From NCBI RefSeq assembly GCF_021531995.1, contig NZ_JAFBIZ010000012.1:1-44711 (forward strand): a stretch of 44,711 nucleotides of DNA. Reading direction: 5' to 3'. Below the pieces are notes generated by a model. It saw only the letters and a program-made list of their open reading frames with translations. It was not told the origin of the DNA and made no database searches. Below, piece by piece: positions 8,979 through 16,227 of this stretch. Position 1 is the stretch's first letter. The number at the start of each line of letters is the position of its first letter. The stretch comes from Faecalicatena contorta. GTDB taxonomy: Bacteria > Bacillota > Clostridia > Lachnospirales > Lachnospiraceae. The position numbers and the translations under genes are program-made.

Positions 8979-10086
8979 GTGGTTGAATTAGATCAATTTA
9001 AAAGTATAATGAATGCTTATGAAGAACCTCTTGCCGAGATGAGGGATTCACTTTGACGTAACCGGCAAGGAGAGAAGAATCGAGGAGCTGGAACGTAAAG
9101 TAGAAGAACCCGGTTTCTGGGATAATCCGGAAGAATCACAGAAGCTGATGAAAGAATTGAAGAATCTTCAGGAACTGGTGAAAACCATTCATCAACTATA
9201 TGCATCATATGATGATATCTGCATTCTGATTGATATGGGATATGAGGAAGAAGATTCTTCTATGCTTAAAGAAATCGGAGGAGAGATCCGGGAATTTGAA
9301 TCTCTGTTTGAGGGACTTAGAATCCAGACGTTATTGTCGGGTGAATATGATGTCTGCAATGCAATCGTGACGATTCATGCAGGAGCGGGAGGAACGGAGT
9401 CCTGTGACTGGGCGAACATGTTATATCGAATGTACAGTCGCTGGGCAGAAAGAAAGGGATTTTCTCTGCAGGTCCTGGATTATCTGGATGGAGATATTAC
9501 TGGGATTAAGGCGATCACATTTGAGGTGAATGGAGAAAATGCCTATGGATACCTGAAATCCGAAAAGGGAGTCCACAGGCTGGTACGTATTTCACCGTTT
9601 AATTCAGCGGGAAAACGGCAGACTTCATTCGCGTCTCTGGATGTGATCCCGGATATTGAAGACGATATTGATATTGAGATTGCAGATGAGGATCTTAAGA
9701 TTGATACGTATCGTGCAAGTGGTGCGGGAGGACAGCATGTCAATAAGACTTCTTCCGCAATTCGAATTACGCATCTTCCTACTGGAATTGTTGTACAGTG
9801 CCAGAATGAAAGATCTCAGCATCATAATAAAGAAAAAGCCATGCAGATGCTCAAGGCCAAGCTTAAGCTTATCAAAGAACAGGAACAGGCAGATAAAGTA
9901 TCTGATATCCGTGGTGAAGTGAAAGAAATTGGATTCGGTAATCAGATCCGATCCTATGTGATGCAGCCGTATACAATGGTCAAGGATCACAGGACCAATG
10001 AGGAAAACAGTAATGTAACCGCTGTTCTGGATGGAAATATTGATTCATTCATCAATGCCTATCTGAAAAAAACAGCGCAGAAATAG
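8979..10086 (+). CDS. prfB: Peptide chain release factor 2, with programmed +1 frameshift
   Basis: RF2 ends translation at UGA and UAA. Translation begins at GTG 8979 behind agaggtga and reads 25 codons (MVELDQFK to MRDSL) to CTT TGA at 9051-9056. A +1 slip on CTTTGAC continues as DVTGKERRIEELERKVEEP to the stop at 10086, giving 368 residues, a normal RF2 length. The stop-codon-recognition tripeptide SPF (205-207) and the GGQ motif (250-252) that catalyses peptide release are present, so this is RF2 rather than RF1. The frameshift allows RF2 to control its own level. hom follows after 12 bases. Confidence 0.96.
9041..9057 (+). promoter_or_regulatory. prfB +1 recoding site
   Basis: The sequence GAGGGATTCACTTTGAC holds an internal Shine-Dalgarno-like GAGGGA, then the slippery CTT, the in-frame TGA and a following C, the classic poor-termination context. 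tRNA-Leu on CTT slips to TTT when UGA decoding by RF2 is slow. The Shine-Dalgarno-like element is weaker and sits slightly farther from CTT than in the well-known Escherichia coli AGGGGG-TAT-CTT-TGA site. Confidence 0.9.
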
Positions 10087-10098
10087 AGGGAGGACTTT

Positions 10099-11328
10099 AT
10101 GATAAATATAGCAGTTATGGGTTATGGAACCGTAGGTTCCGGAGTGGTCGAGGTAATCAATACCAATGGAGCCCGGATCAACCAGCGTATCGGAGATGAA
10201 CTGAATGTAAAGTACGTGCTTGATCTTAGGGATTTTCCGGGAGACCCGGTGCAGGAAAAAATTATACATGATTTTGATGTGATCCTTGAGGATGATGATA
10301 TTCAGATCGTGGTAGAAGTCATGGGAGGAATTGAGCCGGCTTATACATTTGTCAAGAAATGTCTGCAGGCGGGAAAAAGTGTTGCGACTTCCAATAAGGC
10401 ACTCGTGGCGGCACACGGTGCGGAGCTTCTGTCAATTGCTGCAGAGCACAGTATCAATTTCCTGTTTGAGGCAAGTGTCGGAGGAGGAATTCCGATCATT
10501 CGTCCGCTCAACTCTTCACTGACAGCAGATGAGATTGAAGAAATTACAGGTATCCTGAATGGAACGACCAATTATATGCTGACTAAGATGTTCTATGAAG
10601 GTGCAGATTATGATACTGTTCTTAAGGAAGCACAGGCAAATGGCTATGCCGAGCGCAATCCGGAAGCGGATGTGGAAGGCTATGATGCCTGCCGAAAGAT
10701 TGCGATCCTGTCTTCTCTGATCTCGGGACAGCAGGTGGATTTTGAAGACATATACTGTGAGGGAATCACGGAGATCACAGTAGAAGATATGAAATATGCG
10801 AAAACGATGGGAACAACGATCAAGCTTCTGGCCTCCAGCAAACGTTATGCAGGAAACAGACTGCATGCCATCGTTGCTCCGTGTATGCTCTATCCGGAAC
10901 ATCCGTTATACAATGTAAATGATGTTTTCAATGCAATTTTTGTTCATGGAAATGTGCTGGGAGATGCAATGTTCTATGGAAGCGGAGCAGGTAAGCTTCC
11001 GACCGCAAGTGCAGTTGTCGCTGATGTAGTAGATGCGGCCAAGCATCTGAACCGCAACATCATGACGATGTGGAAAGAAGAAAAGCTTCATCTGGAGGAC
11101 AAAGCAGATGCAAAGAGAAGATTCTTTATTCGTATCAGGGGAGAGGCAGACGAGCTGCTTCCGTCACTGAAAGAGTCTTTTGGGGAGGTTGAGATTGTTA
11201 AGGTTCCTGAACTGAAGGGAGAATTTGGATTCATAACTCCGGTGATGATGGAAGGAGATTATGAGACCAGATCAAAGTTGTATAAAAACCAGATATTACA
11301 TATGATACGAGTGGAAGATCAAAAATAA
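10099..11328 (+). CDS. hom: Homoserine dehydrogenase
   Basis: This 409-residue enzyme reduces aspartate semialdehyde to homoserine, the branch toward threonine and methionine. It shows the Rossmann motif GYGTVGSGV (residues 8-16), the catalytic-domain block EASVGGGIPIIRPL and ILNGTTNYMLTKM, and the ANGYAERNPEADVEGYDA segment. The C-terminal 80 or so residues fit an ACT domain, the usual site of threonine feedback. A gagggagg ribosome binding site precedes ATG 10099, 12 bases after prfB. It is followed by a putative homoserine kinase and lysC, making an aspartate-family cluster. Confidence 0.95.
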   Translation: MINIAVMGYGTVGSGVVEVINTNGARINQRIGDELNVKYVLDLRDFPGDPVQEKIIHDFDVILEDDDIQIVVEVMGGIEPAYTFVKKCLQAGKSVATSNKALVAAHGAELLSIAAEHSINFLFEASVGGGIPIIRPLNSSLTADEIEEITGILNGTTNYMLTKMFYEGADYDTVLKEAQANGYAERNPEADVEGYDACRKIAILSSLISGQQVDFEDIYCEGITEITVEDMKYAKTMGTTIKLLASSKRYAGNRLHAIVAPCMLYPEHPLYNVNDVFNAIFVHGNVLGDAMFYGSGAGKLPTASAVVADVVDAAKHLNRNIMTMWKEEKLHLEDKADAKRRFFIRIRGEADELLPSLKESFGEVEIVKVPELKGEFGFITPVMMEGDYETRSKLYKNQILHMIRVEDQK

Positions 11329-11358
11329 CAGTCAGGATGTCTCCGGATATCTGAACTG
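11329..11358 (+). other. Imperfect hairpin between hom and the next gene
   Basis: CAGTCAGGATGTC (11329-11341) and GATATCTGAACTG (11346-11358) can pair, with two mismatches and two G-T pairs, around a TCCG tetraloop. No T-run follows, so it is more likely an mRNA structure than a terminator. Confidence 0.35.
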
Positions 11359-11393
11359 TGAGGATCAGGCAGAAAAGGAATGGGAGTGAGGAC

Positions 11394-12605
11394 ATGAAGT
11401 ACATTGTAGTGCTTGGAGATGGAATGGCCGGAAGACCATTGAAAGAACTGGAAGGAAAGACAACACTGGAAGCAGCTGTTACTCCGATGATGGACGAGCT
11501 TGCAGCCAAAGCGGAACTTGGTATGGCATCGATGGTTCCGGAAGGAATGGCTCCGGGAAGTGATACTGCGAATCTGGCGGTTATGGGATATGATCCGAAG
11601 ATATATTATACAGGACGTTCACCTCTGGAGGCGCTCAGTATAGGTGTGGATATGAAAGAGACGGATGTGTCTTTCCGATGTAATATTGTAACATTATCTG
11701 AAGAAGAAGGTGCATATGAGGATCGGACGATGATAGATCACAGTTCGGACGAGATCAGCACAGAAGATGCAGCTGTGCTGGTGGAAGCGCTGAAGGAAGG
11801 ACTGAAAAAGGAAGGGTACGAATTCTATGTGGGAACCAGCTACCGCCATCTTCTGATCTGGAAAAACGGAAAAGTAGTGGAACTGACACCCCCGCATGAC
11901 ATACTTACAAAAGGAATCGGTGATTATCTTCCGGAAGATGCAGTGCTCAGGGAGATGATGAAGAAGAGTTATGAGATTCTGAATCATCATCCGCTGAATG
12001 AAGAACGTCGGAAAAAGGGGCTTCATCCGGCAAATTCTGCATGGTTCTGGGGAGCAGGGACAAAGCCGTCACTGACTTCTTTTGAGGAACGTACCGGTAA
12101 AAGAGGTGTGATGATCTCTGCGGTAGATCTGTTAAAGGGTATTGCAGTGGGTGCCGGAATGGATCGTATCATTGTTGAAGGTGCAAATGGAGGACTTCAT
12201 ACGAATTACAGGGGGAAAGCAACTGCTGCAGTGCAGGCACTTACCCGGGATGGATATGATTTTGCCTATATTCATGTGGAAGCTCCGGACGAGATGGGGC
12301 ATCAGGGAAGCATTACTGATAAGATTACAGCAATCGAAAAAGTTGATGCAGAAGTGCTTCGGGTATTGGTTGACGGTTTGGAAGACGCCGGTGAGGATTA
12401 CCGTGTTCTGGTACTTCCGGATCATCCGACTCCGATTGAGGTGCGAACACACACCGGAGAGGCTGTTCCGTATCTGTTATATGACAGTACCGAAAGCAAA
12501 GAAGGAAAGAACGCTTACAATGAGAAAACAGCAGCCACAACCGGAAGAAACTGGTCTGACGGTTATAGACTGATAGGGCACTTATTACAGGAGGAAACAT
12601 GTTAA
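11394..12605 (+). CDS. ApgM-family phosphotransferase, proposed homoserine kinase
   Basis: This 403-residue protein belongs to the cofactor-independent phosphoglycerate mutase/alkaline phosphatase superfamily. The metal site begins with VVLGDGMAG (4-12), and APGSDTANLAVMGYDP carries the expected nucleophilic serine. HVEAPDEMGHQG and VLPDHPTP supply further metal ligands. The family is annotated either as ApgM phosphoglycerate mutase or as a proposed homoserine kinase. Its position between hom and lysC, with no ThrB-type kinase nearby, favours the second reading: it would phosphorylate homoserine to O-phosphohomoserine for threonine synthesis. ATG 11394 has the gggagtgagg ribosome binding site. 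The stop overlaps lysC by seven bases, suggesting translational coupling. Confidence 0.8.
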   Translation: MKYIVVLGDGMAGRPLKELEGKTTLEAAVTPMMDELAAKAELGMASMVPEGMAPGSDTANLAVMGYDPKIYYTGRSPLEALSIGVDMKETDVSFRCNIVTLSEEEGAYEDRTMIDHSSDEISTEDAAVLVEALKEGLKKEGYEFYVGTSYRHLLIWKNGKVVELTPPHDILTKGIGDYLPEDAVLREMMKKSYEILNHHPLNEERRKKGLHPANSAWFWGAGTKPSLTSFEERTGKRGVMISAVDLLKGIAVGAGMDRIIVEGANGGLHTNYRGKATAAVQALTRDGYDFAYIHVEAPDEMGHQGSITDKITAIEKVDAEVLRVLVDGLEDAGEDYRVLVLPDHPTPIEVRTHTGEAVPYLLYDSTESKEGKNAYNEKTAATTGRNWSDGYRLIGHLLQEETC

Positions 12606-13807
12606 TAGTAAAAAAATTCGGCGGCAGTTCTGTGGCCAATCAGGAAAGAATTTTTAATGTTGCCAGACGCTGCATTGAAGATTATAAAGCGGGAAATGAT
12701 GTAGTAGTTGTTCTCTCTGCCATGGGAGATACAACCGATGAATTGATCGAGCTGGCAAATTCGATCAATCCGAATGCAAAAAAGAGAGAGCTGGATATGC
12801 TCCTTACGACCGGTGAGCAGGTGTCTGTGTCTCTGATGGCGATGGCAATGCAGGCCCTGGATGTTCCGGCAGTATCTTTAAATGCATTTCAGGTCAGAAT
12901 GCATTCCACTTCGCGTTATGGCAATGCCAGATTCAAGCGTGTAGATACCGAAAGAATCCGCCATGAACTGGATTCCCGGAAGATCGTGATCATTACCGGA
13001 TTCCAGGGAGTGAATAAATATGATGATATTACAACCCTTGGCCGCGGAGGATCTGATACCACAGCGGTTGCACTTGCGGCAGTACTGCATGCAGACAAAT
13101 GTGAGATCTATACGGATGTAGACGGAGTATTTACAGCAGATCCGAGAGTTGTAAAGACGGCGAAAAAACTGGATGCCATTACTTATGATGAGATGCTTGA
13201 GCTTGCAAGCCTCGGAGCAAAAGTACTCCATAACAGGTCTGTTGAGATGGCAAAAAAATACAATGTAGAATTAGTGGTGCGGTCCAGCCTGAACCGTTCA
13301 GAAGGTACCGTAGTCAAGGAGGGGTCAAATATGGAAAAATTGTTAGTTACAGGTGTGGCTGCCGATAAAAATACGACCAGAATCTCTGTGATTGGAGTAG
13401 AAGATAAGCCGGGAACAGCATTTGCTATTTTTAATACGCTTGCAGCTAATAACATCAATGTAGATATTATTCTTCAGTCAGTAGGGCGAGAAGGAACAAA
13501 AGACATTTCATTTACAGTTGCAACGGATGATCTTCAGAATGCACTGGAAGTTCTGGAATCTAACAAAGAAAGACTTACGATCCAGCAGATTACATGGAAT
13601 GAGAATGTTGCAAAGCTTTCCGTTGTAGGGGCAGGAATGATGAGTAATCCGGGTGTTGCGGCGAAGATGTTCGAATGTCTGTACAATTCCAGAGTAAATA
13701 TCAATATGATATCAACATCTGAGATTCGTATCACGGTTCTGGTTGCAGAGAAAGATATTGAAAAAGCAATGAATGCAGTACACGATGGATTTGCATTGGG
13801 TGATTAA
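12599..13807 (+). CDS. lysC: Aspartate kinase
   Basis: This 402-residue enzyme phosphorylates aspartate, the entry step to lysine, threonine and methionine. KKFGGSSVA (5-13), TTGEQVS, the ITGFQGVN block and LGRGGSDTTAVALAA define the amino acid kinase domain. Two ACT domains follow from about residue 260 (RISVIGVEDKPGTAFAIF, then LSVVGAGMMSNPGVAAKMF), the usual sites of feedback by lysine or threonine. Length and layout match the Bacillus aspartokinase II type. It overlaps the preceding gene by seven bases. An in-frame internal start at 13331 could give a separate beta subunit. The stop overlaps the convergent XRE gene stop. Confidence 0.95.
   Translation: MLIVKKFGGSSVANQERIFNVARRCIEDYKAGNDVVVVLSAMGDTTDELIELANSINPNAKKRELDMLLTTGEQVSVSLMAMAMQALDVPAVSLNAFQVRMHSTSRYGNARFKRVDTERIRHELDSRKIVIITGFQGVNKYDDITTLGRGGSDTTAVALAAVLHADKCEIYTDVDGVFTADPRVVKTAKKLDAITYDEMLELASLGAKVLHNRSVEMAKKYNVELVVRSSLNRSEGTVVKEGSNMEKLLVTGVAADKNTTRISVIGVEDKPGTAFAIFNTLAANNINVDIILQSVGREGTKDISFTVATDDLQNALEVLESNKERLTIQQITWNENVAKLSVVGAGMMSNPGVAAKMFECLYNSRVNINMISTSEIRITVLVAEKDIEKAMNAVHDGFALGD
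13316..13333 (+). promoter_or_regulatory. Internal ribosome binding site and start for an aspartokinase beta subunit
   Basis: AAGGAGGGG (13316-13324) lies eight bases (counted from AGGAGG) before ATG 13331, in frame with lysC at codon 245. Translation from here would give the two-ACT-domain regulatory part alone, 158 residues. This mirrors the alpha/beta arrangement known for Bacillus subtilis aspartokinase II. Confidence 0.65.
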
Positions 13808-14211
13808 TCGGCGGGAAAGTTGGAATTAGAACGCAGAAAACCGGTAATGATCTGTTTGTTCTCACGGGAGAGGGTACGGAATCTGAGAATCAGATTCAGT
13901 TCTTCTTCGGTGAGATAGATAGAATTACCGGTATTTTTATCTGATGTAAGAGTATATGAAACAGGAGTTTCACGGAGGGTATCAGAAGACGCAGTCATCC
14001 CCGGAAGGCTGCGAAATGCCAGATCATCCAGTGAAATCTGGTAATAACTGGACAGACAGATCAGGGTATCAAGATCCGGAGTACGGTTGCTGGTTTCGTA
14101 ATTCGAATAAGCCTGTCTGGATATGTTCAATACTCTGGATACATCATCCTGAGTCAGATTGTGTTTTTTTCTGAGATAACGCAGGTTGTTGGCTAATTGT
14201 ACGTTCGGCAT
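13804..14211 (-). CDS. XRE-family transcriptional regulator
   Basis: This 135-residue protein has an N-terminal helix-turn-helix of the Xre/Cro type (NLRYLRKKHNLTQDDVSRVL, then ISRQAYSNYETSNRTPDLDTL, about residues 8-50). The C-terminal part (LTEEELNLILRFRTLSRENK) is a short helical tail, seen in many Lachnospiraceae regulators. The ATG at 14211 follows a GGGGG ribosome binding site on the minus strand; a TTG at 14229 is less likely. A near-perfect palindrome overlaps its promoter, which suggests self-repression. The gene converges on lysC with overlapping stop codons. Its targets are unknown. Confidence 0.85.
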   Translation of the reverse strand: MPNVQLANNLRYLRKKHNLTQDDVSRVLNISRQAYSNYETSNRTPDLDTLICLSSYYQISLDDLAFRSLPGMTASSDTLRETPVSYTLTSDKNTGNSIYLTEEELNLILRFRTLSRENKQIITGFLRSNSNFPAD

Positions 14212-14226
14212 AGTGTAGTACCCCCA

Positions 14227-14253
14227 CAAGTGAATTTACTTGATAGTATAGCA
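14227..14253 (-). promoter_or_regulatory. XRE promoter with overlapping palindromic operator
   Basis: On the minus strand an extended -10 TGCTATACT (14245-14253) is followed two bases later by the 16-base dyad CAAGTAAATTCACTTG (14227-14242), symmetric but for one pair. The dyad covers the expected transcription start, where a bound repressor would block RNA polymerase. The adjacent XRE protein is the obvious candidate. Confidence 0.6.
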
Positions 14254-14302
14254 ATTTGGACAATAAATTCATATCTGTGCGCCAAAACGTAGCAATTGTG
14301 CA

Positions 14303-14325
14303 TAACGCAACATTTTGTTGCGCTA
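14303..14325 (-). other. Hairpin directly after the CYTH gene
   Basis: On the minus strand TAGCGCAACA, which includes the CYTH stop codon, pairs with TGTTGCGTTA around an AAA loop: ten pairs, one of them G-T. No U-run follows, so termination would be weak. It may instead protect the transcript end or separate CYTH from XRE expression. Confidence 0.4.
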
Positions 14326-14766
14326 CACCTGGCTCAAATGACTGTTATGATATTCACCGGAAAATGTGACATCTTCTCCAAACCATTCAGGAGCAGTGAA
14401 GGTATTGGCCTCATCTTCAGAGGAAAATTCAACTTCAACAAGAGTCAGAGGCGCCAGTTCCCCTTCAAAGATATCCAGTTCTGCTGTCAGTTCAGAGGAG
14501 ATTGGGATCATATAGCGCTTTTTTTGGATCAGACGTCCGTCAATTTTCGTCAGAAGATGCCCATAAGCTTCCTTTGTTAACGGAAGATTGTATTCCATGC
14601 GTGTCATATGGCCTTTGGATTTATAGGTTAGTTCATATTTGTCGTTATCCTTTCGGATGCGTACGACCGGGCTGGTATTCAGATAGCCTTGTTCAATCTG
14701 TCGGCATGGGTAGATTTCCAGATGTTCCGGTATATCAGAAACAAGATATTTGCGTTCGATTTCCAT
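14323..14766 (-). CDS. CYTH domain protein, probable inorganic triphosphatase
   Basis: This 147-residue protein begins with the CYTH signature MEIERKYLV. Alternating charged residues line the predicted tunnel: EQGYL, RIRK, YELTYKSKG, RLIQKKRY, the AELDIFEGEL segment and VEVEFSSEDEA. CYTH enzymes bind triphosphates in a beta-barrel tunnel with divalent metal. Short bacterial members are mostly inorganic triphosphatases, while some are class IV adenylate cyclases; which applies here cannot be told from sequence. The GGAGG ribosome binding site is nine bases before the start on the minus strand. It is divergent from the DJ-1-like gene and lies upstream of the XRE gene on the same strand. Confidence 0.85.
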   Translation of the reverse strand: MEIERKYLVSDIPEHLEIYPCRQIEQGYLNTSPVVRIRKDNDKYELTYKSKGHMTRMEYNLPLTKEAYGHLLTKIDGRLIQKKRYMIPISSELTAELDIFEGELAPLTLVEVEFSSEDEANTFTAPEWFGEDVTFSGEYHNSHLSQV

Positions 14767-14810
14767 AATGTCGGACCTCCATTGTGTAATGTGTTATGAT
14801 TCTATATAAT

Positions 14811-14819
14811 AGTATAACA
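14811..14819 (-). promoter_or_regulatory. Extended -10 promoter for the CYTH gene
   Basis: On the minus strand TGTTATACT occupies 14811-14819, a TGn-extended -10 box about 45 bases before the CYTH start. No good -35 box is visible, which is common for extended -10 promoters. Confidence 0.45.
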
Positions 14820-14833
14820 TCAGAAGCTTACTC

Positions 14834-14863
14834 TTGTACACCTGAGGATAGTAATGTTAAAAT
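14834..14863 (+). promoter_or_regulatory. Probable promoter of the DJ-1-like gene
   Basis: TTGTAC (14834-14839), an 18-base spacer and TAAAAT (14858-14863), with TGt just before the -10, point to a sigma-A promoter about 25 bases upstream of the start codon. It is back to back with the CYTH promoter. Confidence 0.5.
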
Positions 14864-14887
14864 GATTGATTAAGGAGGATGATTGCG

Positions 14888-15433
14888 ATGAAAAAAGTAA
14901 GTGTAATGTTAGCAGATGGTTTTGAAGAGGTAGAAGCTCTGACGGCGGTTGATCTGTTGAGAAGAGCAAAAATCTACGTAGATACAGTTTCTATTACGGA
15001 TGATTTTACCGTTCACGGTGCACATGGAATTAACATACAGACAGAAGATTTGTTTGATGAAGTTGATTTTTCGGAGACTGATATGATCGTGTTGCCGGGA
15101 GGAATGCCTGGAACCACGAATCTGAAGGAGCATGAAGGACTGAAAAAAGTTCTCTTAAGATTTGCAGAAGAAGGAAAATATATCGGAGCGATCTGTGCGG
15201 CGCCGACGGTACTTGATGAGATCGGAATCCTTCAGGGAAAGCGTGCCACCTGTTATCCGGGAGTGGAATCACAGATAAAGGATGCGGTATTGACACGTAC
15301 TCCGATTATGAGAGACGGGAATATCATTACCGGACAGGGTGTGGGAACCGCCATTGATTTTGCACTGAAGCTGGTAGAAGTTCTTGCCGGAGAAGAAAAA
15401 GCAAAAGAAATTGCGGAAGCAATCGTCTATTAA
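14888..15433 (+). CDS. DJ-1/PfpI family protein (YajL/ThiJ-like)
   Basis: This 181-residue single-domain protein has the DJ-1 fold. The acidic residue that tunes the cysteine is Glu16 in GFEEVE, VLPGGMPG (68-75) is the conserved glycine loop, and the nucleophile elbow AICAAP holds Cys103. Family members are linked to protection from oxidative or carbonyl stress, protein repair or chaperone activity; the exact activity is debated. ATG 14888 is nine bases after AAGGAGG (14872-14878), better placed than the ATG at 14879 that touches it. It probably shares a transcript with the lipoprotein gene 13 bases downstream. Confidence 0.9.
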   Translation: MKKVSVMLADGFEEVEALTAVDLLRRAKIYVDTVSITDDFTVHGAHGINIQTEDLFDEVDFSETDMIVLPGGMPGTTNLKEHEGLKKVLLRFAEEGKYIGAICAAPTVLDEIGILQGKRATCYPGVESQIKDAVLTRTPIMRDGNIITGQGVGTAIDFALKLVEVLAGEEKAKEIAEAIVY

Positions 15434-15446
15434 TGAGGACTGGCTG

Positions 15447-16124
15447 ATGAAACTATATGACAGAGTGAAAATCCGAAGAGCAGTTGGGCTTATGCTCATA
15501 ATACTGTTGCTGACAGGATGTGGACACAGATCAGATGCTTCCGGTTATGTGAAAGCAGTTCTGGCACTGACTTTTCAGGGAGAGACACAGGCAGCCATGG
15601 AATATATGGAAGAGCCCTCCAAGCAGCAGCTGATGCTCATATATCAGGATTCCATTGACCGTTTTGTTGCGGGAAATATTACAAATGAGATTCAGATGAG
15701 TGAATTGAAGACCAGTCAGTTTGCCGAGCTGGTGTCAAAGATCTTCATGACCATGCGATATCAGGTGGAAGAAGCCAGGAAGACAGATAAAGATACCTAT
15801 GAGGTGCCGGTTGAGATTCAGCCTTCGGATGTGTTCGTTCAATATTATGATGCACTGACGGAGGATTCTCTGAAAATTGCAGAAAAAGTGGAAAATGGAG
15901 AATACCAGGGGACGGAAGAAGAGATTGATCAGCAGGTGTTGAATGATATTGTAAATCATGCTTATGAGTTACTGGATACAGCATATCTTGCCACCGGTTA
16001 TGGGGAGAAGCAGACGGTAATTCTTCGTGTAACCGTAGAGAAAAACAAGGAATATACGATTGATGAAGATGACATGGACAATTTGATTGTAAAAATCCTT
16101 CGTTTAGATGAAATCGGGGGCTAG
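15447..16124 (+). CDS. Lipoprotein of unknown function
   Basis: This 225-residue protein has a basic N-terminus, a hydrophobic segment and the lipobox LLTGC, so it should be lipid-anchored outside the membrane. The mature part is helical and acidic, with the conserved-looking pieces FVQYYDALTEDS and the segment AYELLDTAYLATGYGE. I recognise no catalytic motif; it resembles the anonymous lipoproteins common in Lachnospiraceae. A longer frame opens at 15384 inside the DJ-1-like gene, but the start at 15447 has gagga upstream and places the signal peptide at the N-terminus. It is likely co-transcribed with the DJ-1-like gene. Confidence 0.75.
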   Translation: MKLYDRVKIRRAVGLMLIILLLTGCGHRSDASGYVKAVLALTFQGETQAAMEYMEEPSKQQLMLIYQDSIDRFVAGNITNEIQMSELKTSQFAELVSKIFMTMRYQVEEARKTDKDTYEVPVEIQPSDVFVQYYDALTEDSLKIAEKVENGEYQGTEEEIDQQVLNDIVNHAYELLDTAYLATGYGEKQTVILRVTVEKNKEYTIDEDDMDNLIVKILRLDEIGG

Positions 16125-16141
16125 ATATTTATAAATGTTTG

Positions 16142-16150
16142 TGTTATACT
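16142..16150 (+). promoter_or_regulatory. Extended -10 promoter of the tig-clpP-clpX block
   Basis: TGTTATACT, an extended -10 box, lies 77 bases before the tig start. No clear -35 box or CtsR/CIRCE-type heat-shock operator was seen in the 103-base gap. Confidence 0.5.
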
Positions 16151-16227
16151 TCTGTAGTGAATGTAATGTAGGATACCTGCCTTTTTTGCTACCCAGAAGG
16201 CCGGTTAGAAACAGGAGGAAATGATAA

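Noticed and set aside
14230-14322. A small RNA or riboswitch between XRE and CYTH.
   Set aside because: The structure seen is explained by a promoter with an operator and a hairpin at the CYTH stop; no conserved aptamer features were recognised.
13804-14766. A toxin-antitoxin pair made of the XRE regulator and its neighbour.
   Set aside because: The neighbour is a CYTH triphosphatase-like protein with intact family motifs, not a toxin. The pair is separated by 111 bases and a hairpin.
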